The notes: generated from the letters alone by a model not told the origin. Shown: positions 36,221-46,673, counted from the first letter of the stretch. The stretch: 64,000 nt of DNA from Acinetobacter calcoaceticus (GCF_004345325.1 NZ_SLVJ01000022.1:1-64000), one strand, 5' to 3'. Numbers and translations: made by a program.

Positions 36221-37885
36221 CTAAACTGCAAAACTTAAACGCCCCGATGCCAAGGTCTGGGTTGCATCATCTAACTGGAAACTCACTTTATGTAGTTTAC
36301 GGTTGAGCTTAAGCTTGATGACCGCATAGGGTTGAATTAAATGTTGAAATTTAATCTGCTCTAAAGCATCACACCAACATAGATCTGGCCAACACTGCTT
36401 GGCAAAGGCTTGGATAAAGCCGATTTGCCCCACACCCGGATAGATCGGCCGATCAGGGAAATGTCCCTTAAAGGCCTGCAGTTCAGGTGGAAACTCCAAT
36501 TTAAATTCAGCACTCTCGCCATCCTGATGCTGCGCCAGCACCACGGGGCGATCCATGTCTTGAAACAAGGCCTGCATCACATTGCGGTTCAGTTTGGCTT
36601 GGGCATTTAGAGGTAGTTCAGATAAAAAACGCCATTGTCGAGGAATGGCAATCGATTCAAGTTTTGCCGTCAAGTCACGTTTCAGTTGACGCACAAACTG
36701 CTGTTTGGACTGCTGTTGTAACTGTAGTTTCGCCGCCGCAGTGAGTACTGCCACGCAAACCAAGAGCTCCCGTCGCCCTTGGCTATGGATCAGTACATAG
36801 CATTGTTCCACTTGATCGAGTTGTAAAATTTGCTGCTCAGTGGCATCCAGACTAATGCGTTTTTCTTCGAGTTTAACGATACGGTCGTTACGTCCGAGTA
36901 GATGAAAAGCATATTGCGTCTGCGCTGCAACTACCGCTTCAGCCCGATCGCCAGTCACGATCCAGTCTGCACTACAGGCATGCTGACTACGTACCGCCAG
37001 TTGCTGATCAGTGATTTGAATCTCAACATTGGCAAAGGCTTGCCACAGCGCATCATCTGCATGGCGATAAGCAATACCGCCAGTTTCCGAACTGCCCAAT
37101 ATCTCGGTAATCGCGACATTGATTTTGGGGCGTAGACCAGACTCGAGTTTGCCACCCGATGAATAAGCCCCCAGACAATGCGCTAATACCACGTCCGCAG
37201 TCCAACGTTTATACAGTGCTGGACTTGAAATCAAATAGTTGGCAAAACCTGCCGCAGCCAAACGCTTTTGACTGAATACCACGTCTTCGGGATAGGCCAT
37301 CTGTGGCAGATAAAAGCAATGCCCCTGCGCCAAGGGCCACAGCAACTTAAACAACAACCCATAAATATGTTGATGACTCACAGTCGCGATCATCACCGCC
37401 CGATCTTCGGGAGTAAAGCTTTGATTTAAGCCCTGCACTTCATTGAGTAATTGTTTCAGACTACGCGGGATTTTTTTCGGCTGCCCAGTCGAGCCTGAAG
37501 TATAAAAATAAAGCTGTGCCTGCTTGAGAAAGGCATCATCCAAAATCAATTCAGCATTGAGCACTGCTGCGCTATAATCTGGACGATCGTGCACTTGGCG
37601 GCTCAGGAAATAAATCTCCTCGCTAGCCCAACGCTGCTCTAATTCTGCCACGCGATGTGGCGGCAAGATTATCTGCTTCTGCGCCAATAATCCGGCAAAT
37701 AACAACACCAGAAAGTCATAGCTCTGCGTTTCCCACAGTGCCCACACTGGATGTGGCAATGCCTGTATCGCGATCTTTTCAGCGAGTACGTCTGACCAAA
37801 ACTGTTTAAAGCTGATTGGCTGTAGTTCTGCGGTCAAGCAGAAACATTGCTCCGAAGCAATGTGGCTTTGAAAATGACACAACAT
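36221..37885 (-). CDS. apeH: Aryl-acid AMP ligase fused to a FabZ-like dehydratase (ApeH-ApeI fusion)
   Basis: A 554-residue protein. Residues about 1-450 form an adenylation domain (P-loop-like FYTSGSTGQPKKIPRS at 127-142, GSSETGGIAYRH near 265, TGDRAEAVV near 308) that would activate the aryl starter acid and load it on ACP. Residues about 455-554 form a hot-dog dehydratase with GHFPDRPIYPGVGQIGF, the FabA/FabZ active-site motif. In E. coli these are two genes, ApeH and ApeI. The fusion ties starter loading and dehydration to one polypeptide. Confidence 0.87.
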   Translation of the reverse strand: MLCHFQSHIASEQCFCLTAELQPISFKQFWSDVLAEKIAIQALPHPVWALWETQSYDFLVLLFAGLLAQKQIILPPHRVAELEQRWASEEIYFLSRQVHDRPDYSAAVLNAELILDDAFLKQAQLYFYTSGSTGQPKKIPRSLKQLLNEVQGLNQSFTPEDRAVMIATVSHQHIYGLLFKLLWPLAQGHCFYLPQMAYPEDVVFSQKRLAAAGFANYLISSPALYKRWTADVVLAHCLGAYSSGGKLESGLRPKINVAITEILGSSETGGIAYRHADDALWQAFANVEIQITDQQLAVRSQHACSADWIVTGDRAEAVVAAQTQYAFHLLGRNDRIVKLEEKRISLDATEQQILQLDQVEQCYVLIHSQGRRELLVCVAVLTAAAKLQLQQQSKQQFVRQLKRDLTAKLESIAIPRQWRFLSELPLNAQAKLNRNVMQALFQDMDRPVVLAQHQDGESAEFKLEFPPELQAFKGHFPDRPIYPGVGQIGFIQAFAKQCWPDLCWCDALEQIKFQHLIQPYAVIKLKLNRKLHKVSFQLDDATQTLASGRLSFAV

Positions 37886-37894
37886 AGCGCTTTA

Positions 37895-38449
37895 TTATTT
37901 ACTCAATAGATTTCTTTTTTGATGTACCTTACGCAGCAGATATTCACCCACCAACAACAACCCCATCAATAGATAAGAAATAAAACCGTTATACCACACC
38001 CACCATTGCAGCCGCCCAGACCATACTGTGTATAAGGCAGCCATGGCATTCAAGGCAAAAAACACACACCAGACTTTGGTCACGTTGCGGGTCCATTGCA
38101 CCGCTGTTTCAGGTAGATCTTTGTCAGCCATTCGTGCAAAACGCTCGATCATCGAAGGCGGTTTGATCAAGGTCGAAGCAAAGATGATCAATGCGCCCAC
38201 ACTCATCAACACCGGATACATTTTCAACCAAGCTTGATCTTTGAGCAGTACACTCAAACCCCCACACAGTATTGAAAATCCCGCCAATGGCCAGAGCAGT
38301 GGATTGTTTTTATTCAATAAGCGAATCACGCCCAATCCGATCAACAAACAACTGATCCATATAAAATGCCCCTGCGATAAGCTATAACCGACCAAAAAGG
38401 GATACAACACAAACGCGATCGCCACTCCCCCTCGGATCAGATGTCTCAT
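37895..38449 (-). CDS. ApeG-like integral membrane protein (COG4648)
   Basis: A 184-residue protein with about six membrane spans, and a basic C-terminus LRKVHQKRNLLSK. Its place between the ACPs and the ligase matches the COG4648 membrane protein of APE clusters. Function unknown; it may hold the synthase at the membrane or help export. It overlaps the second ACP gene by four bases. Confidence 0.8.
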   Translation of the reverse strand: MRHLIRGGVAIAFVLYPFLVGYSLSQGHFIWISCLLIGLGVIRLLNKNNPLLWPLAGFSILCGGLSVLLKDQAWLKMYPVLMSVGALIIFASTLIKPPSMIERFARMADKDLPETAVQWTRNVTKVWCVFFALNAMAALYTVWSGRLQWWVWYNGFISYLLMGLLLVGEYLLRKVHQKRNLLSK

Positions 38450-38694
38450 TCTGCAGACATATTTTGAATCACCGTCACCACATCTTGCACCGTTCGGACA
38501 TTTTTAAAATCTTCTGGCTTGACTTGTTTACCGGTTAATTCTTTGATTTTGACTACTAAATCAATAGCATCAATGCTATCGACATCGAGATCAGTATAGA
38601 GATTGGATTCAAGTTGGATGCGTTCAGGTTCGATTTCAAACAAATCTTCCATCCACTCACGTAATTTTTCCAGTACATGCTGCTGTTCTAACAT
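38446..38694 (-). CDS. apeF: Acyl carrier protein (second of the pair), ApeF-like
   Basis: An 82-residue ACP from ATG 38694, which has GAGG at the right distance; an earlier in-frame start would run into the neighbouring gene. The phosphopantetheine attachment serine is S40 in TDLDVDSIDAIDLV. Acidic and helical throughout. Confidence 0.88.
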   Translation of the reverse strand: MLEQQHVLEKLREWMEDLFEIEPERIQLESNLYTDLDVDSIDAIDLVVKIKELTGKQVKPEDFKNVRTVQDVVTVIQNMSAE

Positions 38695-38704
38695 AAAGGA
38701 CCTC

Positions 38705-38965
38705 TTATGCTTTGGTCTGTGCTTCGACGAGTTCAAGCAAACTTTGCACTGATTTAAAGTGTTGTTTGCTATCGTCAGATTCTGAATTTAAATGGATGTT
38801 GTAGCGTTTTTTCAATGCCAGTCCTAGTTCTAAGGCATCAATTGAATCTAAACCTAAACCATCACCAAACAGGGCCGCATGGGTATCAATATCATCGACG
38901 CTGATGTCCTCTAGGGCCAACACGTCAATAATCATTTGCTTCAACTCGTTAGCAAGATTGCTCAT
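38705..38965 (-). CDS. apeE: Acyl carrier protein (first of the pair), ApeE-like
   Basis: An 86-residue ACP with the attachment serine S41 in GDGLGLDSIDALELGLAL. Two ACPs with different sequences are usual in APE clusters; one may carry the starter and the other the growing chain. Four bases overlap with the acyltransferase gene upstream. Confidence 0.88.
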   Translation of the reverse strand: MSNLANELKQMIIDVLALEDISVDDIDTHAALFGDGLGLDSIDALELGLALKKRYNIHLNSESDDSKQHFKSVQSLLELVEAQTKA

Positions 38966-39879
38966 TTTAATAACTCTTGGTGAAATAACGCTTGTAACTG
39001 ATGATTGAGCTGCCTGACATGCTTCGGGCTCACTTGAATATTATCTAATAAATCTTCAATTCGGACTGCTTCTAATACTCTAATGTGCAGATGAAAAGGT
39101 CGAGATGGGATCTGATACCACTTTTCATTTTTGGTTAAAGTTGACGGCGTGCATGTTATCAAAATCGGCCGAATTGGTATATGCGCCCGAAGCGCAATAT
39201 TTGCTGCACCGCGCTGAAAATCATTCAAAATTTGGCCTTGTGCAGTGCGGGTTCCTTCTGGAAAAATCAACAATGATGCTGCTTGATCCTGCTGCAAATG
39301 TTGCACACAATCCTGCATAAACTGTTCTGAGCCTGCATTTAAAATATAGCCGGCACTTTGAACTGGACCTTTAGTAAATGGGTTGGACCATAAGTCTTGT
39401 TTAACCACACAATTGGCTTGTTGCATCAAACCAATCAATACCACCACATCGATCAATGTAGGATGATTGGCAATCACCAGTTCTTGGCGACTATTTTGCA
39501 GTTGTTCTAGGCCTTCGACCTCATAACTCATCACCCCAAGCTTGACCAGCATTTGGGTAAAGCCATTAAAGCTATACCGAATCACTTGTTGACTGCGTTG
39601 TCGTCTTAGTGCTTGATCCGAAGTGCTTAACTTGATCAAGGGCGCAATCACAGTGCCAATCGCCATCCCGCCTACACCGAAACTGGCAAAGCTCAAGCCA
39701 GTGGCAGCAAAGCGCCAAGCATAATTGAGTTTATGCTGAAGTTTGCGCTGCATCTTGCCACGGCGATCGCGGCGCATATTAAATTGGAGTGAGGACACAT
39801 CCTGATCGGCGAAGCTTTGCGGCTTTGATTTGGCGCTAGCCTTGGATTTGGATATTAAACGGGCATTGAAATTTAGCAT
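38962..39879 (-). CDS. PlsC-like lysophospholipid acyltransferase, ApeD-like
   Basis: A 305-residue protein with one membrane region (about 52-85) and the PlsC motifs IANHPTLIDVVV (H-x4-D, near 137-148) and LIFPEGTRTAQG (near 206-217). In APE clusters this family is thought to attach the polyene acyl chain to a lipid. Its N-terminal about 45 residues are basic and Ser/Lys-rich. It overlaps the chain-length factor gene by seven bases. Confidence 0.85.
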   Translation of the reverse strand: MLNFNARLISKSKASAKSKPQSFADQDVSSLQFNMRRDRRGKMQRKLQHKLNYAWRFAATGLSFASFGVGGMAIGTVIAPLIKLSTSDQALRRQRSQQVIRYSFNGFTQMLVKLGVMSYEVEGLEQLQNSRQELVIANHPTLIDVVVLIGLMQQANCVVKQDLWSNPFTKGPVQSAGYILNAGSEQFMQDCVQHLQQDQAASLLIFPEGTRTAQGQILNDFQRGAANIALRAHIPIRPILITCTPSTLTKNEKWYQIPSRPFHLHIRVLEAVRIEDLLDNIQVSPKHVRQLNHQLQALFHQELLK

Positions 39880-40565
39880 TTAGACCACGCCTGTAATTGT
39901 TGCTGATCTGCCTGCTGCCAGAACTGATAAAAATCCAAAGCATCTTGGTATTTAAAAGGCTGTTTGGAGATCAACTGTGGTGTCAAAGCAAAATTGGGAT
40001 GCGCTAAACTCAGTACTGCAGCCAAGGCAAAGCCCTCAAAAGCTTGGTGATCTTGATAAAGCACTGGCAAGGGTTCATCGTAATACACCACCAATACTCG
40101 TGCTGTACTGTGGCTGATCCGTTGACTTGCTTCATGACCTGCAGTGTGGCTAACAAGATAGGCATAGGCCTCAATCAACGCTTCAGACCATGTAGCACAC
40201 AGACTAGTAGAAGGTGTGGCATCTTGTAGCAAGATCGAATACAACCCTGCGATTGCGTTATGTACAGAGGTTGAAAAAGCCGTTGGCGATGGGATTTGAT
40301 CAGACAATACATCATGCAAGATGCTTAGGGTTTTGGCCTCATCCCCGTACTGCGAAGCCCAAACGATATAGTCCACACCACCGCCCGCTAAGCTTTGTAA
40401 GGCACTCTGAATCGCCAATTTAGCAAGCCCAGACAATCGACGTCGCTGCATCGCTGGTATTGCAGCCAAAGTTGGATAACGTTCCTCAACGCCCCCTTTC
40501 GCACCGCCCCTAGAACTGTCTAAAGCACCGTTATATCCCAGTTGGGATAAATTCATTTTGATCAT
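39873..40565 (-). CDS. apeC: Chain-length factor-like ketosynthase homologue, ApeC-like
   Basis: A 230-residue short ketosynthase-like protein, about half the length of a full condensing enzyme. Its opening LSQLGYNGALDS and the SPTAFSTSVHNAIAGLYSIL segment (about 91-110) fit the Ketoacyl-synt_2 family to which ApeC belongs. The catalytic cysteine-histidine set of ApeO and ApeR is not present, as expected for a subunit that forms a heterodimer and sets chain length. It is the first gene of the operon. Confidence 0.85.
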   Translation of the reverse strand: MIKMNLSQLGYNGALDSSRGGAKGGVEERYPTLAAIPAMQRRRLSGLAKLAIQSALQSLAGGGVDYIVWASQYGDEAKTLSILHDVLSDQIPSPTAFSTSVHNAIAGLYSILLQDATPSTSLCATWSEALIEAYAYLVSHTAGHEASQRISHSTARVLVVYYDEPLPVLYQDHQAFEGFALAAVLSLAHPNFALTPQLISKQPFKYQDALDFYQFWQQADQQQLQAWSKC

Positions 40566-40591
40566 CGCTATTATTTAACTTCAAATTTTAA

Positions 40592-40619
40592 TTGATATAG
40601 GTGTCCGCACTATGGTCAA
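40592..40619 (-). promoter_or_regulatory. Candidate promoter of the APE operon
   Basis: On the minus strand TTGACC (complement of 40614-40619) and TATCAA (complement of 40592-40597) are 16 bases apart and lie about 30 bases before the first gene. The -35 is good and the -10 fair. Confidence 0.35.
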
Positions 40620-40710
40620 ACACAGCAATTGACTCTCACCAAACCGTTCAATAATACTTCAATTTTTTCAGATATATAACTAATAATTCGTCGTAGAAAA
40701 TTGATTCAAA

Positions 40711-40734
40711 AAACCCAACATCAAGGTTGGGTTT
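40711..40734 (-). terminator. Terminator after der
   Basis: AAACCCAAC (40711-40719) pairs with GTTGGGTTT (40726-40734); the minus strand continues with T residues. It separates der from the APE promoter region. Confidence 0.82.
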
Positions 40735-40762
40735 CTCTAGATCAAGGGTCTAATGCGGCAGT

Positions 40763-42172
40763 TTAGCGTTTAAACTTTTTCTCTGCTTTCTTAAACTTCT
40801 GTACATAGCGACGACGACGCGCAGCCACTCGTTCGTTGATTTCAGTCTTACGACCTTCGAACGGGTTCTCAGAGGTTTTAAACTCAATACGCACTGGCGT
40901 ACCTTCGAGTTTATAAACCTTACGGAATACGTTCTCTAAATAACGACGATAATCCGCTGAGATTTTATCAACCTTATTCCCATGTACCACGATTGTCGGT
41001 GGATTTTGACCGCCCATATGCGCATAACGCATTTTAATACGACGACCATTCACCATTGGCGGCTGATGCGCTTCAGCAGCATCCGTTAAGATTTGGGTCA
41101 ATTTCGAAGGCGTAACCTTCAAATTTGAAGACTCATGCGCACGATGGATCGAAGGATAAAGATCACCTACGCCTGTACCATGTAGTGCAGAAATCAAATG
41201 CACTTTGGCCCATGGAATAAAGTCAAAGCGACGCTCGATATCCAATTTACATTGTTTACGATCATACTCGGACATATTGTCCCATTTATTGATCGCAATC
41301 ACCATGGCACGGCCAGCTTCAAGCGCATAACCAATCAAGTGTAGATCTTGCTCAACCACACCTTCACGTGCATCTAAAACCACGACCACGACGTTAGCAT
41401 CTTTAATGGCTTGTAAAGTCTTCACGATCGAGAACTTCTCAATCATTTCATCGACTTTCCCTTTACGACGCACACCAGCAGTATCAATCAAGGTGTATTT
41501 ACGTTCATTACGTTCAAAGGGAATATAAATTGAGTCTCGTGTGGTACCCGGCATGTCAAAGACCACAACACGATCTTCGCCCAATAGACGGTTAACCAAG
41601 GTTGACTTACCTACGTTTGGACGACCAATGATCGCCATACGCAAACCGGTCATCTCATCACGATTAGGCACTTCTTCGTCTTCAGGTACATCGGCCAACA
41701 CATCTTCGAGCATCTGTGCCACACCGCGACCATGACTGGCTGCAACATGTAAAGGTTCACCAAAGCCCAATTGGAAGAACTCGACCACTGCAGCTTCGGC
41801 ATGTACGCCATCAACTTTATTGGCAACCAAATAGACTTTTTTACCGAGGGTACGAATTTCACGTGCAATCTGTTCATCAGATGCCAAAAGGCCTGCACGT
41901 GCATCGACGACAAAGATGATAATGTCAGCTTCGTTAATTGCAGTTTTGGACTGTTCAGCCATGTAGGCATCAATGCCCGCTTCACTTTCGCCGATCCCGC
42001 CCGTGTCCACCACGATAAAAGATTTGTTTTGAAAAACCGCATCGCCATATTTACGGTCACGTGTCAGACCCGCAAAGTCAGCAACGAGTGCATCACGACT
42101 TTTGGTAATCTGATTAAATAATGTTGATTTGCCTACGTTGGGACGACCAATGAGCGCAATAACGGGTTTCAT
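40763..42172 (-). CDS. der: Ribosome-associated GTPase Der (EngA)
   Basis: Der has two tandem GTPase domains and is needed for 50S subunit assembly. [14 protein letters not shown] near the N-terminus and [15 protein letters not shown] near residue 185 are the two P-loops; DTGGIGE and [10 protein letters not shown] are the G3 motifs; a KH-like domain and a basic tail ([18 protein letters not shown]) follow. I use ATG 42172, eight bases after AAGG, giving 469 residues; a start nine codons upstream lacks family support. Confidence 0.95.
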   Translation of the reverse strand: MKPVIALIGRPNVGKSTLFNQITKSRDALVADFAGLTRDRKYGDAVFQNKSFIVVDTGGIGESEAGIDAYMAEQSKTAINEADIIIFVVDARAGLLASDEQIAREIRTLGKKVYLVANKVDGVHAEAAVVEFFQLGFGEPLHVAASHGRGVAQMLEDVLADVPEDEEVPNRDEMTGLRMAIIGRPNVGKSTLVNRLLGEDRVVVFDMPGTTRDSIYIPFERNERKYTLIDTAGVRRKGKVDEMIEKFSIVKTLQAIKDANVVVVVLDAREGVVEQDLHLIGYALEAGRAMVIAINKWDNMSEYDRKQCKLDIERRFDFIPWAKVHLISALHGTGVGDLYPSIHRAHESSNLKVTPSKLTQILTDAAEAHQPPMVNGRRIKMRYAHMGGQNPPTIVVHGNKVDKISADYRRYLENVFRKVYKLEGTPVRIEFKTSENPFEGRKTEINERVAARRRRYVQKFKKAEKKFKR

Positions 42173-42365
42173 AATATAACCTTTATCAAGATCAGCCATC
42201 TTTCATGGCATGAACATCCGAAAACAGAGGGGAAGGACAGGATTAGAGACCACAATAAAATAAGGGGTTTTGAATAATGTTATCCAAATACCCCGAAGCA
42301 TTCTAAAGAAAAATTCTAAACGGACCGTTTTTAAGCGCTACAGTGTAACACAAGCCAAAGCGAAA

Positions 42366-43514
42366 TTAACGCGTCTGCCAAATGCTTAATGCACCTTTAC
42401 GTGTCGCAACTAAAAGTTGTCCATCGATGACACGCAATGAGCGTACTTCACCACTGGTATTCGATCGACCCACGATTTGTCCTGAGTTTGGATCAATCAG
42501 ATGTAATACACCATCATAATCACCCACCACAATAAAGTTACCCAGTGCCACTGGATTACTTAAGCTGCGGTTAAGAAGTAAATCATTTTCCCAGATTTTT
42601 TGGCCGCTCATCATGTCATAAGCCACCAAAGTACCATCGGTTTTCGATACAAAAACTTTGTTGTCATGTACTGCAGGGCTAAAGATACTGCTGGCATCTT
42701 CGCTCCACACCACTTGCTGAACCGCAAGATCCATGACCGTCACTTGACCTTGGAAACTGGTGCTGACCAAAAATTGACCCGAAATAACCGGTTCACCTTT
42801 GATGTCAATCAAACGTTGCACATCCGAACGACCATCACTGATCGCGACACGGCGCTGCATACGCGGTACACCAGTTAAGCTATCAATCGCATAGACGTAG
42901 CCATTGGCAGTGCCGACCACAACTGTACGTGAATCGATCGCCACAGGTGCGGCTTGACCACGCAAACTAAATGCCACGTTTGGCAGTTTATAGGTCCACG
43001 CCTGCTGGCCTGTACTGATATCAAAGGCAAATACAGTTCCATCATTGGCAACAACAATGGCACGATCAGTATGAATCAAAGCAGCACTAATCAATGCACC
43101 CGATAACTGTGCAGTCCACTTTTGTTCACCTGTGGCTTGATCGAGTGCAAAAAGTTGACCTTTTTTATTGCCGACGATGACCAAACCCTGAGCCGCTTCA
43201 ACGCCAGAACTCAAACCGATTTTGCTGACTTTCTTTTCCCAAAGACGCTGTTTGCCTTTAAAAGCAGACACGGTTCCATTGGGATTTAAAGTAAAGACAT
43301 TGCCTTGATCAACATCAATTTGCAGACGCAATGGATCTTCTTCACTGGTCGCTGCCACACTGGTGCTAAACACCGGCACCAGACTATCGGCTTGAGCCAA
43401 TTTAGGTAGCGGGTTTGGTTTAACTTTGACTTCTTTGACTTTGTTGCTTGAGCAAGCCATCAATGTCGCGGACAAAATTGCTAAGGCAAAAGGTATTGTA
43501 AATTTTCTATCCAT
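42366..43514 (-). CDS. bamB: Outer membrane assembly lipoprotein BamB
   Basis: BamB is a beta-propeller lipoprotein of the BAM complex that inserts outer membrane proteins. A lipoprotein signal (AILSATLMACSS, Cys near 21) is followed by PQQ-type blade repeats such as GQKIWENDLLL, GEQKWTAQLSG and GQQAWTYKLPN. I use ATG 43514, whose first base overlaps the yfgM stop (TGATG); GTG at 43517 is an alternative. It ends the yfgM-bamB pair typical of gamma-proteobacteria. Confidence 0.94.
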   Translation of the reverse strand: MDRKFTIPFALAILSATLMACSSNKVKEVKVKPNPLPKLAQADSLVPVFSTSVAATSEEDPLRLQIDVDQGNVFTLNPNGTVSAFKGKQRLWEKKVSKIGLSSGVEAAQGLVIVGNKKGQLFALDQATGEQKWTAQLSGALISAALIHTDRAIVVANDGTVFAFDISTGQQAWTYKLPNVAFSLRGQAAPVAIDSRTVVVGTANGYVYAIDSLTGVPRMQRRVAISDGRSDVQRLIDIKGEPVISGQFLVSTSFQGQVTVMDLAVQQVVWSEDASSIFSPAVHDNKVFVSKTDGTLVAYDMMSGQKIWENDLLLNRSLSNPVALGNFIVVGDYDGVLHLIDPNSGQIVGRSNTSGEVRSLRVIDGQLLVATRKGALSIWQTR

Positions 43515-44215
43515 CACGACTCATCCACCGGTGGTTGTATAATTGGGCGCTCAAGTTCAGGATCATCTACTAATACGCCAACACTTTCGAGTTTAATTTG
43601 TAAAATTTGACGTTCTTCTTTCTGCTCAACCAAGGTGTTCCATGCACTTTGATAAGCTTTCTTGGCATTTTCAATATCTTTCTTCGCCACGAAAACATCA
43701 CCGCGTGCTTCTTCTACCGTTGCCTTAAATGTAGGCTCTGTCACCAATGCTAAAGTTTTTAAAGCGTCATCAAATTTCTTTTGCGCCAATTGTGCATCTG
43801 CTAAGTTCATATTGACGATGGCGATAAGGCCAGCATCTTTAAGCTTAGCATTTTGTACTTTTTGTAACTCACGTTCTGCTGCAGCATAATCGCCTTTGTC
43901 ATAGGCCGCTTTAGCCATGACCATTTGCGATTGAACCGCTTGAACTGAGTCTGGATCCGCTTGCACAATTTTATCAGCCGAAGCAGCCAAAGTACCATAA
44001 GCATTGGGGTTATTCCCCGCTGCATTGGCTTGGTCCATAAATTGCTGTACACGGGCGGTTTGGTTTTGCGATGCGGCTAAATTATTTTTTTGCCAGTACT
44101 GCCAACCAAAAAAACCAATGAGCGCAATCAAAACACCACTCAATGCTGTAGAGCCATATTTTTTAAAAGACGACTTCAAACGATCAAGTTGTTCTTCTTC
44201 CGTCATTGCGCTCAT
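43514..44215 (-). CDS. yfgM: YfgM-like tetratricopeptide membrane protein
   Basis: A 233-residue protein with a cytoplasmic N-terminus, one span (about 19-38, ALSGVLIALIGFFGWQYW) and periplasmic TPR-like helices rich in Ala and Lys. YfgM is an accessory of the SecYEG translocon that hands over outer-envelope proteins with PpiD. Located between hisS and bamB, as in E. coli. Confidence 0.9.
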   Translation of the reverse strand: MSAMTEEEQLDRLKSSFKKYGSTALSGVLIALIGFFGWQYWQKNNLAASQNQTARVQQFMDQANAAGNNPNAYGTLAASADKIVQADPDSVQAVQSQMVMAKAAYDKGDYAAAERELQKVQNAKLKDAGLIAIVNMNLADAQLAQKKFDDALKTLALVTEPTFKATVEEARGDVFVAKKDIENAKKAYQSAWNTLVEQKEERQILQIKLESVGVLVDDPELERPIIQPPVDES

Positions 44216-44251
44216 ATGTTCACCCTTATGTTTATGCTTTTAAATTTATTG

Positions 44252-45541
44252 TTAAGCAAATTTTCCGTTGAAAAATGCCACCACATCCGCGATCGCAACC
44301 ACATCCTGTTCTGCAGTTGCCAAAGTTTTAATCGCGACTTGCTGAGCTTCCCATTCACGCTCACCCAAGATCAAGGCATAGACTGCACCTGACTGATCCG
44401 CCTTTTTCATTTGGCTTTTCATCGAACCCAAAGAGCCGAGTTTAACGCGTAGTGTACTGTGATTGGCTTCCAATTGATCACGCAATTTTTCAGCAAAAAT
44501 CATCGCCTTGCCATGGGTAATCGGATCTGAAACCAAGAACACTTCACAATCACGCACTGGGTCGTTGTTTTCAAGCAATTCAAGCAACAGCAACAAGCGT
44601 TCCATACCCATCGCAAAACCAACCGCAGGAACGGATTGATCTGCTTTGCCTTTGAGTTGACCAACCAAACCATCATAACGGCCGCCAGCACATACTGTGC
44701 CTTGAGAACCCAAATGGGTGGTGGTCCATTCAAATACAGTTTTGTTGTAATAATCCAGACCACGTACCAATTTCTGGTTAATCACAAACTCAATGCCTGC
44801 ATCATTCAAATACTGCTGTAGTTGATTGAAATGCTGCATGGTGTCGGCTTGCATAAAGTCGAGTAACTTCGGTGCATTGACCAAGATCTTCTGCGTCTGT
44901 GGATCTTTAGAATCCAAAACACGCAGTGGATTGGTGCTTAAACGTCGTTGTGAGTCTTCATCCAGCTGCGCTTGATGTTGAGTCAAAAATTCAACCAGTG
45001 CCGTACGATACGCTGCACGTTCATCCAACTCACCGAGAGTGTTGATCTCTAAACGTACTTTGTCAGATACCCCCAAACGCTTCCACAAACGTGCAGTCAA
45101 TAAGATCAGTTCTGCATCCATATCTGGGCTTGCAACACCAAAACTTTCTACACCAAATTGGTGAAATTGACGATAGCGGCCTTTTTGTGGTTTTTCATAG
45201 CGGAACATTGGCCCCAAATACCAAGTGCGTGGTGCAGCACCGCGCAGCAAGTTATGTTCAAGCATGGCACGCACACAACCTGCGGTCCCTTCTGGGCGCA
45301 AGGTCAAAGACTCAGGCGGATTGCCCTTGTCTAAGAAGGTGTACATTTCCTTTTCCACGATATCGGTGGCATCACCGATCGAGCGCTTAAACAAATGGGT
45401 TTGTTCAACAATCGGCAAGCGAATTTGTTGATAGCCATAAGCATCCATCAGGGATGCTAAATGCTGTTCCAAACGTCTCCACGCAGCAGTTTGCGTTGGG
45501 AGGATATCATTAAAACCTTTAATAGCGACTATTGAACTCAT
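44252..45541 (-). CDS. hisS: Histidyl-tRNA synthetase
   Basis: Class II synthetase of 429 residues. Motif 2 is around [21 protein letters not shown], split here as [16 protein letters not shown]; the histidine-binding loop [15 protein letters not shown] (about 259-273) and motif 3 [13 protein letters not shown] follow. The gene overlaps ispG by four bases (ATGA), so both are translated from one transcript. Confidence 0.96.
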   Translation of the reverse strand: MSSIVAIKGFNDILPTQTAAWRRLEQHLASLMDAYGYQQIRLPIVEQTHLFKRSIGDATDIVEKEMYTFLDKGNPPESLTLRPEGTAGCVRAMLEHNLLRGAAPRTWYLGPMFRYEKPQKGRYRQFHQFGVESFGVASPDMDAELILLTARLWKRLGVSDKVRLEINTLGELDERAAYRTALVEFLTQHQAQLDEDSQRRLSTNPLRVLDSKDPQTQKILVNAPKLLDFMQADTMQHFNQLQQYLNDAGIEFVINQKLVRGLDYYNKTVFEWTTTHLGSQGTVCAGGRYDGLVGQLKGKADQSVPAVGFAMGMERLLLLLELLENNDPVRDCEVFLVSDPITHGKAMIFAEKLRDQLEANHSTLRVKLGSLGSMKSQMKKADQSGAVYALILGEREWEAQQVAIKTLATAEQDVVAIADVVAFFNGKFA

Positions 45542-46653
45542 GATGAACTACGTATGATCTCTTTGGATTTGGCTTCTTCAAGCTTTATGATACGTTGACG
45601 AACCATCGACTCGATTTCATCAACCAACTGATTGGTATCAATTAAATGACTCTTTTCACCGTTATGATACACCAGTGAACGTGGACTCGCACCCACTACC
45701 CCAATATCCGCCTCTTTGGCTTCACCAGGACCATTCACCTTACAACCAATCACCGATACATCCATTGGCGTACGCACATCTTCGAGGCGCTGTTCCAACT
45801 CTTGCATCACTTTAATGACATTAAATTCTTGGCGCGAACAACTCGGACAGGCAATAAAATTGATCCCGTTTGAGCGTAGGCCCAATGATTTTAAGATATC
45901 AAAGCCGATTTTAACTTCATCTTCAGGTTCGGCAGCCAGCGAAATTCGCATGGTATCCCCAATCCCTTCCATGAGTAAACCACCGAGTGCAATCGCAGAT
46001 TTGACCGTACCTGTGCGGTAGATCCCCGCCTCAGTAACACCCAAATGCAAGGGGTTATCAATTTGTGCGGACAACAAACGATATGCATCCATGGTCAGGA
46101 ATACGTTGGAGGCTTTGACTGAAATTTTATATTCTTGATAATCCAAACGATCGAGGATATCGATATGACGCAGTGCTGATTCAAGTAAGGCCTGACCGGT
46201 CGGTTCGCCATATTTGAGCTGTAGATCTTTTTCAAGTGAGCCGGCATTGACCCCGATACGCATCGAAATATCATGATGCTTGGCTGCCGCAACCACTTCA
46301 CGAATTTTGGCTTCAGAACCAATATTCCCTGGGTTGATACGCAGACAATCGATACCGAGATCGGCTACACGTAAAGCAATTTTATAATCAAAATGAATAT
46401 CAGCAACCAAAGGCACAGTGACCCGTTTGCGGATTTCACCCATCGCTTCAGCCGCTTGCATGGTCGGGACTGAGACGCGCATGATGTCAGCACCTGCATC
46501 GGCACAACGCTGAATTTGCGCAACCGTTGCATCAACATCACAGGTTTCAGTATTGGTCATACTTTGGATGCTAATCGGTGCATCACCACCCACATACACC
46601 GACCCTACACGAATCTTACGTGTAGGACGACGTTTAATCGGATTCTCAATCAT
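45538..46653 (-). CDS. ispG: 4-hydroxy-3-methylbut-2-enyl diphosphate synthase
   Basis: IspG converts MEcPP to HMBPP in the MEP isoprenoid pathway, using a [4Fe-4S] cluster. The 371-residue protein carries [10 protein letters not shown] (about 269-278) and [18 protein letters not shown] (about 304-321), which supply the three cluster cysteines and the catalytic glutamate. It lies between rodZ and hisS, the common order in gamma-proteobacteria. Confidence 0.96.
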   Translation of the reverse strand: MIENPIKRRPTRKIRVGSVYVGGDAPISIQSMTNTETCDVDATVAQIQRCADAGADIMRVSVPTMQAAEAMGEIRKRVTVPLVADIHFDYKIALRVADLGIDCLRINPGNIGSEAKIREVVAAAKHHDISMRIGVNAGSLEKDLQLKYGEPTGQALLESALRHIDILDRLDYQEYKISVKASNVFLTMDAYRLLSAQIDNPLHLGVTEAGIYRTGTVKSAIALGGLLMEGIGDTMRISLAAEPEDEVKIGFDILKSLGLRSNGINFIACPSCSRQEFNVIKVMQELEQRLEDVRTPMDVSVIGCKVNGPGEAKEADIGVVGASPRSLVYHNGEKSHLIDTNQLVDEIESMVRQRIIKLEEAKSKEIIRSSS

Positions 46654-46673
46654 AAACCCTGCTCGACTCTATG

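Larger units (their letters stand above)
22632..40565 (-). other. Aryl polyene (APE) type biosynthetic gene cluster
   Basis: Twenty consecutive minus-strand genes, mostly overlapping or within a few bases. Read from 40565 downward the order is chain-length factor, acyltransferase, two ACPs, membrane protein, AMP ligase-dehydratase, glycosyltransferase and acyltransferase. Then come ammonia-lyase, thioesterase, LolA-like protein, MMPL exporter, flavoprotein, DUF3261-like lipoprotein, ketosynthase, dehydratase, ketoreductase, ketosynthase, small exported protein and phosphopantetheinyl transferase. Leaving out the extra enzymes, this follows the apeC-to-apeR order of the E. coli/Xenorhabdus APE clusters. 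I see no methyltransferase gene, so the aryl head may be unmethylated. APEs are yellow outer-membrane pigments that protect against oxidative stress and support biofilm (known for other species). Confidence 0.9.
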
